DNA from: Ruegeria sp. R13_0
Lineage (GTDB): Bacteria > Pseudomonadota > Alphaproteobacteria > Rhodobacterales > Rhodobacteraceae
Assembly: GCF_017743995.1 (NCBI RefSeq)
Contig: NZ_JAGHRB010000022.1
Coordinates: forward strand, 1-48,020
Length of the DNA: 48,020 bases
Direction: 5' to 3'
Shown: positions 7,879 to 16,674 of the stretch, piece by piece
How the letters are laid out: each line of letters opens with the position of its first letter
How positions within the stretch are numbered: the stretch's first letter is position 1
Position numbers and translations under genes: made by a program
The notes under the pieces: generated by a model
Databases searched by the model: none
Told to the model about the DNA's origin: nothing
What the model saw: the letters and a program-made list of their open reading frames with translations, nothing else

Positions 7879-8526
7879 ATGGCTGCATTGTCCAAAGATG
7901 CCGCATTTTGGAGCAAGATTTCGCGCAAATATGCGGCTGATCCTATCCGAAATATGGAAGGGTATCTGAACACGCTCGAACGTACAAAGTCCTACCTGAA
8001 AGCCGAAGACAGCGTGCTGGAAATCGGGTGTGGGACGGGGTCAACCGCGTTGCTACTGGCACCACATGTGGCTCAAGTCACTGCCTCCGATCTCGCACCG
8101 GGGATGATCGAAATCGCCAACGAGAAACTCGCTGAAGAAGAGTTGGAGAATGTAACGTTCAAAGTGGCCGAGGTTCTGCAGCACGATCCTAACGACGGTT
8201 TTTATGACGCTGTCCTCGCACATAATCTGCTGCACCTTGTTCCCGATCTGGGCCACGCACTTGAACACATTGCGACCCTTACAAAACCCGGTGGGGTATT
8301 CATTTCCAAGACCGTTTGCGCCCCAGAAAGTGGAGGGTTCAAATACGGCATAATCAGCCGAATAGCGATCCCGATTATGCAGGCGCTCGGGAAAGCTCCG
8401 TTCGTAAATTTTGTGTCCGTAGCTGAACTCCAGAACGCTATTGAAAGTGCGGGCTTCGATATCGTCGAGACAGCGGATCAAGCCGGGTTATTGCCGAGCC
8501 GGTACATTGTCGCGAGAAAGCTGTGA
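7879..8526 (+). CDS. Class I SAM-dependent methyltransferase
   Basis: A 215-residue methyltransferase of the UbiE/Coq5-like superfamily. SAM-binding motif I is VLEIGCGTG at 47-55, with the acidic end of strand two at VTASDLAPGM and a late HNLLHLV stretch. The substrate is unknown, likely a small molecule. An upstream start at 7561 would overlap the LysR gene, so the ATG at 7879 is chosen, with AAGGAAAAGAG just upstream. It faces the LysR regulator, its likely controller. Confidence 0.82.
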   Translation: MAALSKDAAFWSKISRKYAADPIRNMEGYLNTLERTKSYLKAEDSVLEIGCGTGSTALLLAPHVAQVTASDLAPGMIEIANEKLAEEELENVTFKVAEVLQHDPNDGFYDAVLAHNLLHLVPDLGHALEHIATLTKPGGVFISKTVCAPESGGFKYGIISRIAIPIMQALGKAPFVNFVSVAELQNAIESAGFDIVETADQAGLLPSRYIVARKL

Positions 8527-8589
8527 AACAGTATTCGCGCCATAATTGCTTTGCATGCGAGGGACAGCTCGGGCCATCAAACGAGTATA

Positions 8590-9066
8590 ATGATGAAAGA
8601 TGGGATTTCATTTGCACGCCTTTCGGAAATCGATCCGAATGACATTGCGGTTCATATGTCCGACCCCCGGGTAGCAGAGCATATGCCGCTTTTGACGTTC
8701 AAATGGACTGTTGAGGTCGCAAGAGAGTTTATCGCTAAGAAGGAAAGCTATTGGGCACGGGACGGTCTTGGACATTGGGCGTTTTTGTCACGCGGTCGGT
8801 ATGTTGGTTGGGGGGGCTTTCAAAAAGAAGATGGCGAGTGGGATTTTGGGTTGGTTTTGCGGCCCGACGCCTTTGGTCTTGGGAAACGGATTTCCAAAAT
8901 GGCAATCGACTTTGCGATTGCTGACAAACGTATCCCCTTTGTCACGTTTCTGCTGCCACCAAGTCGAAAAAATCTGGGTGCGCTCCGGAAACTCGGCGCC
9001 AAACACATAGGCGAGATCGAATACGAAGATGCTCAGTTTCTCAAGTTTCGCCTGGATACGGAGTGA
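8590..9066 (+). CDS. GNAT-family N-acetyltransferase
   Basis: About 158 residues of the RimJ/RimL-type GNAT fold: an N-terminal FARLSEIDPNDIAVHM strand-helix, a central WAFLSRGRYVGWGGF strand pair, and the acetyl-CoA-binding region around GLGKRISKMAIDFA. The acceptor is unknown. A start at 8551 is possible but has no ribosome-binding site; paired ATGs at 8590/8593 follow a weak GAG. Its 3' end overlaps the convergent AraC gene by 34 bases. Confidence 0.75.
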   Translation: MMKDGISFARLSEIDPNDIAVHMSDPRVAEHMPLLTFKWTVEVAREFIAKKESYWARDGLGHWAFLSRGRYVGWGGFQKEDGEWDFGLVLRPDAFGLGKRISKMAIDFAIADKRIPFVTFLLPPSRKNLGALRKLGAKHIGEIEYEDAQFLKFRLDTE

Positions 9067-10064
9067 ACTCCGTTCTTCCTGATTTTTCCCGGTGGTGCGC
9101 CATACACCCGTTTGAAGGCTTTGTTGAACGCAGGCTCTGACAAGTATCCGATGTCAGCGGCAATCTGCGAGATAGGTTGATCGGTGGACACCAACCTTTC
9201 TCTGGCCAGGTGCATACGCCACGTTGCAAGAAACTGGATTGCCGGAACACCTACCAACTCAGTAAACCGCGCCGCGAAAGCGGATCTGGACATACCAGCA
9301 ACCTCCGCGAGTGACTCGACTGTCCAAGCCGCAGCAGGCGCACGGTGAATTGCGACTATCGTGCGCCCGATCTGCGGGTCTCGCGCAGCTTTTAACCAGC
9401 CTCGATCCGCATCGGGTGCGCTGTTCAGCCAACGACGAATGGCCTCAATGACAACCACATCGGCCAGTCGTGTGATCACGGTTTCGCCGCCCGGTCTCAA
9501 TTCCCGCGCCTCTTTTGCGATGAATTGCAAAGTTGCCTGTAACCAGCTTCCGGCGTCCTCCTCCCACGGGTCGATTTTGAGTACATCCGGAAGCAAGCGC
9601 ATCAACATATCACTGGCGGCGTGATCTATTCGGACCAAGCCGTACATGATGCCCGTCTCCGCGCCGCCACCGCCGTATTCCAGTGTTTCATAGAGCTCAG
9701 TCACCTTGCGAATGGGTAACTCTTCCAGCGTCAAAAGCGGGGTGTCTTCCGAACTGAAAAAACTGACGGGAGCGCCGTTGGTCATCAAAACCAGATCACC
9801 CTTTTCGACCTCGAACGGGTCGTCATCACCAATCTTCATGAGGCAACGCCCGTGCGTAATGACCGCAAAGCTCAGTATGTCGGGAAAGCCTAGTATGGAC
9901 ACGCCCCACGGTGCAGTCATGCGAGACTGGCAGTAGAATGTGCCTGTGAGCTTCAGAAGATGAAGGATTTCTCCCAGCGGATCGCCAATCGGCTGCGCCA
10001 GTGCATCGGGGTCGGGGACATGTGGGTCAAACTGGTTCATGTCATGAGATTGTACGAATTTCAC
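9033..10064 (-). CDS. AraC-family regulator with cupin-type sensor domain
   Basis: A 343-residue regulator. The N-terminal cupin-like ligand domain spans about 30-200 (GRCLMKIGDDDPFEVEKGDLVLM). The C-terminal tandem helix-turn-helix AraC domain spans about 235-335 (VESLAEVAGMSRSAFAARFTELVGVP, then ISQIAADIGYLSEPAFNKAFKRVYG). It faces an NmrA-like oxidoreductase gene, a common pairing in which the AraC protein controls the neighbour. A start at Met9 (10040) is equally plausible. The 3' end overlaps the convergent GNAT gene by 34 bases. Confidence 0.87.
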   Translation of the reverse strand: MKFVQSHDMNQFDPHVPDPDALAQPIGDPLGEILHLLKLTGTFYCQSRMTAPWGVSILGFPDILSFAVITHGRCLMKIGDDDPFEVEKGDLVLMTNGAPVSFFSSEDTPLLTLEELPIRKVTELYETLEYGGGGAETGIMYGLVRIDHAASDMLMRLLPDVLKIDPWEEDAGSWLQATLQFIAKEARELRPGGETVITRLADVVVIEAIRRWLNSAPDADRGWLKAARDPQIGRTIVAIHRAPAAAWTVESLAEVAGMSRSAFAARFTELVGVPAIQFLATWRMHLARERLVSTDQPISQIAADIGYLSEPAFNKAFKRVYGAPPGKIRKNGVHSVSRRNLRN

Positions 10065-10177
10065 CTGTTCGTCTATTCATTTTGGACGATTGGATAAGAA
10101 TACGGGATTTTGAAGAATAGAACATCTCTTCTGATCGCCTAATTTCGGGTCATCAAATGAACTCATGGAGATGACCA

Positions 10178-11005
10178 ATGACACAGCAATCCATTCTCGT
10201 ACTTGGCGCAACAGGCAAAACAGGATCACGGATCGCGACACGTCTGGAAGAAAAAGGTCAAATAGTCCGGCGCGGATCGCGGAATGGTGAAACGCCATTC
10301 GACTGGAATGACCCGCAGACCTGGCCCGAAATCCTGGAAGGTGTTTCGGCTGCTTACATTTCTTACTTTCCCGACATCGCGTTTCCGGGCGCGGTTGAGC
10401 AGGTTGAAGCGTTCACAGCGTTGGCAAGGGAGAGTGGATTACAGCGTCTTGTGTTGTTGACCGGACGTGGCGAGTTTCATGCCGAACGAGCGGAAGAAGT
10501 CATTTGTAATTCCGGAGTTCCGTTCACCATCGTTCGTGCTGCGTGGTTTGCACAGAACTTCTCCGAAGGGGCATTGCTTGGTCCGGTCATGGCAGGTGTG
10601 TTGCCAATGCCTGCGGGCGATGTGCGCGAACCCATCGTTGATGTGGACGACATCGCGGACGTTGCCGTAGCCGCTTTGACAGAAGATGGGCACGCCGGCG
10701 AGCTGTACGAGGTCACCGGCCCGCGCCTCATGACGTTTGCGGACATGGCTGCCCAGCTTTCGCGCGCCGTGGGAAGGCCCGTGCAGTACCTGCCGATTTC
10801 ATTCGAAGACTTCCACGCGGAAATCGCGAAGGCGAATGGCGAAATGATCGCTGATGTGATCACGGACATCGCGCGTGAAACGTTGGACGGGCGCAACGCG
10901 AACCTCGCGGGCGGTGTCCAGCGGGCGCTTGGACGGGCGCCACGCGACTTCGCCGAATTCGCACGCAAAGCCGCAACTTCTGGCGCGTGGACCAGCGCCG
11001 CTTGA
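10178..11005 (+). CDS. NmrA-like NAD(P)-binding oxidoreductase
   Basis: A 275-residue atypical short-chain dehydrogenase. The dinucleotide-binding motif LVLGATGKTGSRIA is near residues 7-20, with typical VEAFTALARESGLQRLVLLTGRGE and PFTIVRAAWFAQNFSEG stretches of the NmrA/QOR2 group. It could act as a quinone or enone reductase or as a redox sensor. No catalytic Tyr-x-x-x-Lys pair is evident. The start is supported by GGAGATG seven bases upstream. It is followed 28 bases later by a DUF4345 membrane gene, likely in one operon under the divergent AraC regulator. Confidence 0.82.
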   Translation: MTQQSILVLGATGKTGSRIATRLEEKGQIVRRGSRNGETPFDWNDPQTWPEILEGVSAAYISYFPDIAFPGAVEQVEAFTALARESGLQRLVLLTGRGEFHAERAEEVICNSGVPFTIVRAAWFAQNFSEGALLGPVMAGVLPMPAGDVREPIVDVDDIADVAVAALTEDGHAGELYEVTGPRLMTFADMAAQLSRAVGRPVQYLPISFEDFHAEIAKANGEMIADVITDIARETLDGRNANLAGGVQRALGRAPRDFAEFARKAATSGAWTSAA

Positions 11006-11033
11006 GCCAGACCAAAAGACATTGGAGACAATC

Positions 11034-11438
11034 ATGAGCCTCGATCTTAAACGCAGATTTGCCTTGGGCATGTCCGGTTTGACGGCATTCGCTATAGGTA
11101 TGGCCATCACGCTGGACCCACAGTCTTTTTACTCCAGTTACGGCATCGTGCTTCCACCGCAGCCGAACTTGATGAGCGAGTTGCGCGCACCGGCTGCCAA
11201 TCTTGCGGCACTTGGCCTAATTATCTTGTGCGGAGCCTTTTACCAAAAGTTGGTCCAGACCTCAGCCTTGCTCGGGGCTATGGTTTTCTCAGCTTTCGCC
11301 GTGGGCAGGACAATCAGTTTTGTCCTCGATGGTTGGCCATCCGAAAGCATTCTTGCCGCATTTGCGATAGAGGTTTTTCTTGCGGTGTTGTGTTTGTGGG
11401 TTGTCGGTGGAAATGTGAAATCTGCAGCGCCGGCCTGA
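11034..11438 (+). CDS. DUF4345-like small integral membrane protein
   Basis: A 134-residue protein with about four hydrophobic segments (GMSGLTAFAIGMAITLD, NLAALGLIILCGAFY, ALLGAMVFSAFAVGRTIS, ILAAFAIEVFLAVLCLWVV). The pattern fits DUF4345-type proteins of unknown function. The start at 11034 has TTGGAGA eight bases upstream; a longer frame from 10875 lies inside the preceding gene and is rejected. Probably co-transcribed with the NmrA-like gene. Confidence 0.7.
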   Translation: MSLDLKRRFALGMSGLTAFAIGMAITLDPQSFYSSYGIVLPPQPNLMSELRAPAANLAALGLIILCGAFYQKLVQTSALLGAMVFSAFAVGRTISFVLDGWPSESILAAFAIEVFLAVLCLWVVGGNVKSAAPA

Positions 11439-11859
11439 GACGGCTTTGTCCGCATTTCGCGAATTCTGGCAGCCTTTGTATTTTGCGCTCGCAGCGAACG
11501 GCAGGTTCGAGGGGCCGCGCCGCAGTATGGAGACTATGGGGTGAAGGTCTGGAAAGGGCCGCCTGCCTGATCGGCTGACAGCGGGGTAGAGGGCCCCTGC
11601 CGCAATTGCGTAGAGATCCGTTCTGAGCCCAGTTCGACCGATACTGCAATGCGCAGGAATGTCGGGTCGCAGAATTTGCAAGGACGATGTTGATTGAGCG
11701 TTTTGCATGGTTGGATCTTAGGCAGCCCTGGAGTTGTTTGTTCTCGGACATTGCAGAACTAAAAACCATCAATAGAAAGCACAGCGACTCCGACGAAATC
11801 GGGGGAAACATAGTCCTACGCGGCACAAGCGAAAGGCTTCAATCATTGATTTCCCTGAC
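11439..11859. other. Gene-free gap with degenerate repeat DNA
   Basis: No convincing gene is seen. The part 11491-11525 (GCAGCGAACGGCAGGTTCG then GGGGCCGCGCCGCAG) resembles sequences in the gaps near 27.8, 36.1 and 47.0 kb. The 87-codon frame at 11687-11950 crosses the transporter terminator and the end of the binding-protein gene and is not supported. Confidence 0.4.
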
Positions 11860-11887
11860 AAAAAAAACGCCCCCAGACTTGGAGGCG
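11860..11887 (-). terminator. Rho-independent terminator of the BMP transporter operon
   Basis: On the minus strand, stem CGCCTCC / GGGGGCG with one G-U pair closes a 6-base loop (AAGTCT). It is followed by eight consecutive T residues. It lies 33 bases past the stop of the binding-protein gene, the last gene of the operon. Confidence 0.8.
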
Positions 11888-11920
11888 AGAGTAAAAGGAG
11901 TAGCGATTATTGGGGACGCG

Positions 11921-12874
11921 TTATTGTGGATTTACAACCAAAGTGCCTGACTTCATGGCGTCGATCAGATTGTTGACTTCATCCACAACGTCCACCGGGA
12001 TATCTGAATGGAACGACCCGATCCGCATGGCCAATTCATTGCCCATATCCGCCCGGTAGAGTGCACCTTCCAGTTTTCCAGCAGCTGCCAGTTCCAGGTA
12101 GGACCGCATGTTGCCTCGGACATCCAGAATAGCGGATTGCAGGATTTCCGGCCATTCGTTGATCGCATCACGATAGATGCCGATACCATAGACGCCTTTT
12201 TCCTGAACGGCCTGCATGGAGCCCAGCGTGGCACTGTCCATTGTCGGCCAGACGACATCGGCGCCTTGGGAAATTTGGTTCAAGGCAGCTTCTTTGCCCT
12301 TGGCGATGTCATCCCAGTCACCGGTCCAGGTAACCAGAACTCTGACCTCCGGATTGGCCGCTTTGGCGCCCGCTTCGTAGCCGGCGACCGTGTCGGTCGT
12401 GAATTTGAACTGCTGCGCGGCGATGATGCCGATGGTGCCTGTGTCTGACATGGAGCCTGCAACGTAGCCCATCAGATAAGCGATTTGGCTGAAATAGAAA
12501 TCCGCGTTGGCAATGTTGTCTTTGGTGCCCAGTCCGTTGTTCACCATGAACATGGTTTCCGGGAAGCGTGCAGCGACACGTTCCACTGCGTCCTGGAATT
12601 CTCCGCCGTGGCCGATCACAAGGTCATATCCCCGGCGTGCGTAGTCGCTTAGAACTTCGATTTGTTCCGGCTGATGCACACTTTCAGAAAAGGCGGCTTC
12701 AAAGCCAAGCGCTTCACCTGCCTTAGTGAGCCCTTCGAATCCGGCTTGGTTCCAGCCATTGTCAGAAATGGATCCGGGCATAACGATCGCGGCGCGTTCG
12801 ATTCCGTCAGCAGCCGAAGACCCTGCCAATATCAGTGCCGCAAGCCCTGCCAATAGTTTGGATTTCAATTGCAT
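11921..12874 (-). CDS. BMP-family ABC transporter substrate-binding protein
   Basis: A 317-residue periplasmic binding protein of the Bmp/PnrA (Med) family that captures nucleosides, purines or related compounds. The signal peptide is clear (MQLKSKLLAGLAALILAGSSAADG). The mature part begins IERAAIVMPGSISDNGWNQAGFEGL, and VIGHGGEFQDAVERVA is also typical. The ATG at 12874 is preferred over one at 12949 because it gives the signal peptide and has GGGAGA six to seven bases upstream. It is last in an ATPase-permease-permease-binding protein operon; a hairpin precedes it and a terminator follows. The catabolic genes across the regulator suggest an N-rich heterocycle as ligand. Confidence 0.9.
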   Translation of the reverse strand: MQLKSKLLAGLAALILAGSSAADGIERAAIVMPGSISDNGWNQAGFEGLTKAGEALGFEAAFSESVHQPEQIEVLSDYARRGYDLVIGHGGEFQDAVERVAARFPETMFMVNNGLGTKDNIANADFYFSQIAYLMGYVAGSMSDTGTIGIIAAQQFKFTTDTVAGYEAGAKAANPEVRVLVTWTGDWDDIAKGKEAALNQISQGADVVWPTMDSATLGSMQAVQEKGVYGIGIYRDAINEWPEILQSAILDVRGNMRSYLELAAAGKLEGALYRADMGNELAMRIGSFHSDIPVDVVDEVNNLIDAMKSGTLVVNPQ

Positions 12875-12924
12875 TGTTGTTCTCCCATATTGGATATGTG
12901 TTGTCAGGGTGACGGGAGGATCGC

Positions 12925-12952
12925 GACGTGAAAAACGATGGTTTCTCACGTC
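12925..12952 (-). other. Stable stem-loop between permease and binding-protein genes
   Basis: Arms GACGTGAAAAAC and GTTTCTCACGTC pair at 11 of 12 positions around a GATG loop. It lies between the second permease and the binding-protein gene, with no T-run. Such hairpins often protect or process polycistronic mRNA so that the binding protein is made in excess; that role is inferred. Confidence 0.5.
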
Positions 12953-12963
12953 ACGGCTGAGAT

Positions 12964-13896
12964 TTATCGATGCTCTCGGTCGTAAGGCAGTCCGACGTTT
13001 GCAGGTGCGCTGGCCTTGGCTCCGAGGACCACAAGTGCGATGAGCGATGCGAGGTAAGGCAAGATCAGGAAGAGCTGATAGGGAATCTCTGGCGAGGTGA
13101 ATTGCAGTTTGAATTGCACCGCATCACAGAAGCCGAAGAAAAGCGCCGCGCAGATCGCGCCGATGGGCGACCAACGTCCCAAGATGATTGCCGCAAGCGC
13201 AATGAAGCCTTTGCCCGCGCTCATGCCTTCCGCAAACACATAGACTTGCGACAAGACCAGATGCACTCCGGCCAGCGCCGCGAGGGCACCGCTGACTGCA
13301 ATTGCGAGATATTGTATGCGAAAGACAGGAACCCCGGCCAAGTCCGCGGCCTTCGGGTGTTCGCCAACGGCGCGTAGGTCCAGACCCTTGTGGGATTTCA
13401 TCAGCCAGAACCAGGCTGCTATTGCCAATCCGATCAATAGGTAAAACAGCGGATCTTGGGAAAACAGGGACGGACCAACGACGGGAAGATCAGACAAGAA
13501 GGGAATATCGATCTGCGAGAACCCGTTTACCCGCGCCCCTCCGGCCTGAGCCCCGAATATCTGACGGGACAGAAAAGCTGTGAGTCCGGCCAGCAGTAGG
13601 TTGAGCGCGATACCGCCAACCAACTGGTTGATGCGCAGCCGGATCGACATATACCCAAGCAGAAGGCCAGAGATCAGGCCGCAAATGATCCCACATCCGA
13701 GCCCGATCACGGCGGAGCCCGTTGCGAAAGAGCCAGCAGCAGCGCCAAGCGCTCCGGCAATGATCTGACCTTCGAGGCCGATGTTGTATAGTCCGCCACG
13801 TTCCGCGATCACCCCGCCAAGGGCAGCAAAAGCAATTGGCGTGCCCAATCGGGCGGTTCCGGCAAGGATGTCGCCCAGTAAAACAAGATCAATCAT
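12964..13896 (-). CDS. ABC transporter permease (BMP/nucleoside type)
   Basis: A 310-residue membrane protein of the BPD_transp_2 family with about eight hydrophobic segments. Signature stretches are AFAALGGVIAERGGLYNIGLEGQIIAGALGA near the N-terminus and GLDLRAVGEHPKAADLAGV in the middle (coupling loop). It pairs with the larger permease upstream; only three bases separate that stop from this start. This is the standard second permease of nucleoside ABC importers. Confidence 0.9.
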   Translation of the reverse strand: MIDLVLLGDILAGTARLGTPIAFAALGGVIAERGGLYNIGLEGQIIAGALGAAAGSFATGSAVIGLGCGIICGLISGLLLGYMSIRLRINQLVGGIALNLLLAGLTAFLSRQIFGAQAGGARVNGFSQIDIPFLSDLPVVGPSLFSQDPLFYLLIGLAIAAWFWLMKSHKGLDLRAVGEHPKAADLAGVPVFRIQYLAIAVSGALAALAGVHLVLSQVYVFAEGMSAGKGFIALAAIILGRWSPIGAICAALFFGFCDAVQFKLQFTSPEIPYQLFLILPYLASLIALVVLGAKASAPANVGLPYDREHR

Positions 13897-13899
13897 AGC

Positions 13900-14985
13900 C
13901 TATGCCTCTTTCTTTTGGCGTTGTGTTTGACTGCGCAGTCCCAGGTTTTCTGATAATGACTTCAGAATGGATTTTGACGTGGTTCGCGGAGTCACGAGGG
14001 CGGCAGCGACAAAAACCACGACGAGCCCCTCAACCACTTCGATAACAGAACTGTCGACCCCGACGGCACGTTGCATCGTTCCCGCCCCGGCAGAGAGCCC
14101 GGCAAGGAACAGCGCGGTCAAAGGCGCGACAATTGGGTTAAGAGCCGCAAGGAAGGCGACGACAATTCCGTCGTAGCCGTAGCCATCGCTAAACAGGTGG
14201 AACAGGCGGTACTTCAACCCGATCACCTCGATTGCGCCGGCCATACCGGCAAGGCTGCCGCCAATCAACATGGCGCGAATGATGGTCTTTTTCTGGTCCA
14301 CACCGGCATAGGCCGCAGCGCGCGCATTACGCCCCACAAGGTCCAGTTGGAAACCCGATGGCGTGAAGCGCAGCCAGAAATACAAGATGATCGTCATGCC
14401 CAGCCCGAATACAAAGCCCGCATGGGTATCAGATTGCGGCATCAGAATTGGCAGGCGATAGGCTTCTGAGACTTCCTCCGAATAGGGATATGGCGCGCCT
14501 TCAGCCAATAGCGGCCCAGCCACGGCATAGCTGACGATGTGGATCGCAATGAAGTTCATCAACAGCGTGACGATGACCTCATTCGTGTCCCGATAGGCTT
14601 TGAGATACGCAGGAATTGCTGCCCAGAACGCCCCGCCGGCGGCGGCGGCGATAAATATCAGCGGCACGCCCAATAGACCGGGCAGATCGGGGATCGCCAA
14701 AGCAAAGACGGCACCGAACAACCCACCAATATAGATCTGCCCCTCGCCACCGATGTTGAACACACCGGCGCGCATCGGAATGATCACGGCCAGCCCGGCT
14801 AGAAGCATCGGCGAGGCTTTGACCAAAGTATTGGAGAAACCCCAGTAATTCAGGAAGGATTCCAGAAACAGAATCCTATAAGCCTCAAACGGGTTGTGCC
14901 CGTCGAGCAGGATCAGCACGCCGCCAACGCTCAGCGCTAAAAGTAAAGCAATCGCAATCCGGCGTTGCATGGTAAATCTGTTCAT
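13900..14985 (-). CDS. ABC transporter permease (BMP/nucleoside type), larger subunit
   Basis: A 361-residue inner-membrane permease of the BPD_transp_2 family. The motif PMRAGVFNIGGEGQIYIGGLFGAVFAL is near residues 70-96 and FQLDLVGRNARAAAYAGV near 213-230 is the coupling loop. Its ATG overlaps the ATPase stop by four bases (ATGA), which indicates translational coupling. It forms the channel together with the 310-residue permease. Confidence 0.9.
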   Translation of the reverse strand: MNRFTMQRRIAIALLLALSVGGVLILLDGHNPFEAYRILFLESFLNYWGFSNTLVKASPMLLAGLAVIIPMRAGVFNIGGEGQIYIGGLFGAVFALAIPDLPGLLGVPLIFIAAAAGGAFWAAIPAYLKAYRDTNEVIVTLLMNFIAIHIVSYAVAGPLLAEGAPYPYSEEVSEAYRLPILMPQSDTHAGFVFGLGMTIILYFWLRFTPSGFQLDLVGRNARAAAYAGVDQKKTIIRAMLIGGSLAGMAGAIEVIGLKYRLFHLFSDGYGYDGIVVAFLAALNPIVAPLTALFLAGLSAGAGTMQRAVGVDSSVIEVVEGLVVVFVAAALVTPRTTSKSILKSLSENLGLRSQTQRQKKEA

Positions 14986-16541
14986 TGTACCTCCTCCGGC
15001 GCTGCGGTCATCAAGAGCCCGATGTCTTGAAGAGTTGTGTTTTCTGGATCGACAACACCCGTCATCCGACCAAAGGCCATCACGGCGACGCGGTCAGAGA
15101 TGTCGAGCACATGTTCAAGTTCAGTGGAGATATAGAGAACCCCCACGCCGCTTTGGGCGACGGCACGGATCTGGTTCTGAACAAATTCCGTTGCGCCGAC
15201 ATCAAGCCCTTTTGTCGGCTGTACGACGACCAAGAGTTTGCGCGCCCGGGCCACTTCACGGGCCAGAACGATTTTTTGTTGATTGCCGCCGGATAAAGCC
15301 GAGGCGTTCAATTTCGGGTCAGGGGGCCTAATGTCAAAGGCCGCGACCACGTCGCATGCGATCTTGTGCATCGCGCGCCGGGAAATCAGACCGCCAGACA
15401 TGAACCTGTCTTCGCCGATGGATCGAAAGGCCACATTTTCTTCGACACTGAGCGACAGGACCAAGCCTTCGGCATGGCGGTCTTCGGGAACGAAGCCTAT
15501 GCCATCTGCAATGCGCGAAGCGATGGAGGCGCTTGAAATCTCCGTGCCATTGAGGTGGATGGCGCCGCTGGTCTGCCTTTTGAGCCCGGTGATCACCTCG
15601 CTCAACTCCGTCTGGCCATTGCCGTCAATCCCAGCGATTCCAAGGATTTCGCCTGCCTTCACGGAGAGAGTCACATCCTGCAGGATTTCCGTGCCGCCTG
15701 GATTGGTCAGGCAAACATCAGAGACAACCAGAGCGTCCGGTGCTGATCTGGTGTCGTTGCGCGGCTTTGTGGTCTTGGGCGTCTCGACCGTTTCGCCGTT
15801 CGACTTTTCTCCCATCATAAGCGCTGACATCTGGGTCATGGGCGTGGTCGCAACCGGAAGAACTCCCTCGACACGCCCATGGCGCATTATCATGACACGA
15901 TCGGCAATTTCGCGGATTTCATCGAGCTTGTGACTGATGAAAAAGACGAGGCAGCCGTTGGCGACCAGCTTGCGCACCCCCTTGAGAAACGGAGCGACTT
16001 CGGTTGGGGCAAGAACGCTGGTGGGTTCATCCAGGATCAGGATCGATACATCGCGAAACAGCGCCTTAAGGATTTCCACCCTTTGCTTCATGCCCACAGG
16101 CATTTCCGTGACGCGGATGTCGAAATCGACGTTAAAGTCAAAGTCGCTGCAAAGCTGCCGAATGCGTGCCCGCGCTTCGGCACCCCTCTTTGTGCTGGGC
16201 AAGCCGATCAGAATGTTCTCTTCGGCAGTCATTGCGCCGACCAGGCTGAAATGCTGGTGGATCATGCCGATCCCATGCTCAATAGCTTTTGCTGGGCTGG
16301 TCACCGAAACAGGTGTTCCGCCCAGTTTGATTTCGCCGTTATCGGGCTGATACAGACCGATCAAAACGCTTGCGAAAGTTGTTTTCCCCGCTCCGTTCTC
16401 GCCCAAAATCGCAATGCACTCGCCCTTCGAGGCCAGCAGATTGACGTTGTGCAATGCACGAACGGCGCCAAACGACTTGTCGATGCCGGTGACTTTCAAA
16501 AATGGATCCAAGACAACCTCCCAACTTTCACGCAAATTCAA
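14982..16541 (-). CDS. ABC transporter ATP-binding protein with two nucleotide-binding domains
   Basis: A 519-residue double ATPase of the sugar/nucleoside (MglA/NupA-like) type. Domain 1 has Walker A GENGAGKTT at 47-55 and Walker B LILDEPTSVL. Domain 2 has a degenerate P-loop GIDGNGQTE and an intact signature LSGGNQQK, the usual asymmetry of this class. It is the first gene of the importer operon, divergent from a LysR gene 133 bases away. That gap has TTCTCA and TGAGAA half-sites that might be regulatory. No strong ribosome-binding site was found for the ATG at 16541. Confidence 0.92.
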   Translation of the reverse strand: MNLRESWEVVLDPFLKVTGIDKSFGAVRALHNVNLLASKGECIAILGENGAGKTTFASVLIGLYQPDNGEIKLGGTPVSVTSPAKAIEHGIGMIHQHFSLVGAMTAEENILIGLPSTKRGAEARARIRQLCSDFDFNVDFDIRVTEMPVGMKQRVEILKALFRDVSILILDEPTSVLAPTEVAPFLKGVRKLVANGCLVFFISHKLDEIREIADRVMIMRHGRVEGVLPVATTPMTQMSALMMGEKSNGETVETPKTTKPRNDTRSAPDALVVSDVCLTNPGGTEILQDVTLSVKAGEILGIAGIDGNGQTELSEVITGLKRQTSGAIHLNGTEISSASIASRIADGIGFVPEDRHAEGLVLSLSVEENVAFRSIGEDRFMSGGLISRRAMHKIACDVVAAFDIRPPDPKLNASALSGGNQQKIVLAREVARARKLLVVVQPTKGLDVGATEFVQNQIRAVAQSGVGVLYISTELEHVLDISDRVAVMAFGRMTGVVDPENTTLQDIGLLMTAAPEEVQ

Positions 16542-16674
16542 GAGAGAATGCCCTATCTTCTCAAATTAGATGTTTTCACCTCACAGCTGAGAAATTCGTC
16601 CACATGAGAACTGGCAATCGGGTTAGAGTGGAGCGACGAAATAGCATCGCATCAGGAGAGCAAAGCCGCGCGTC

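Noticed and set aside
11687..11950. 87-codon frame in the gap after DUF4345
   Set aside because: It runs through the transporter terminator and into the binding-protein gene on the other strand.
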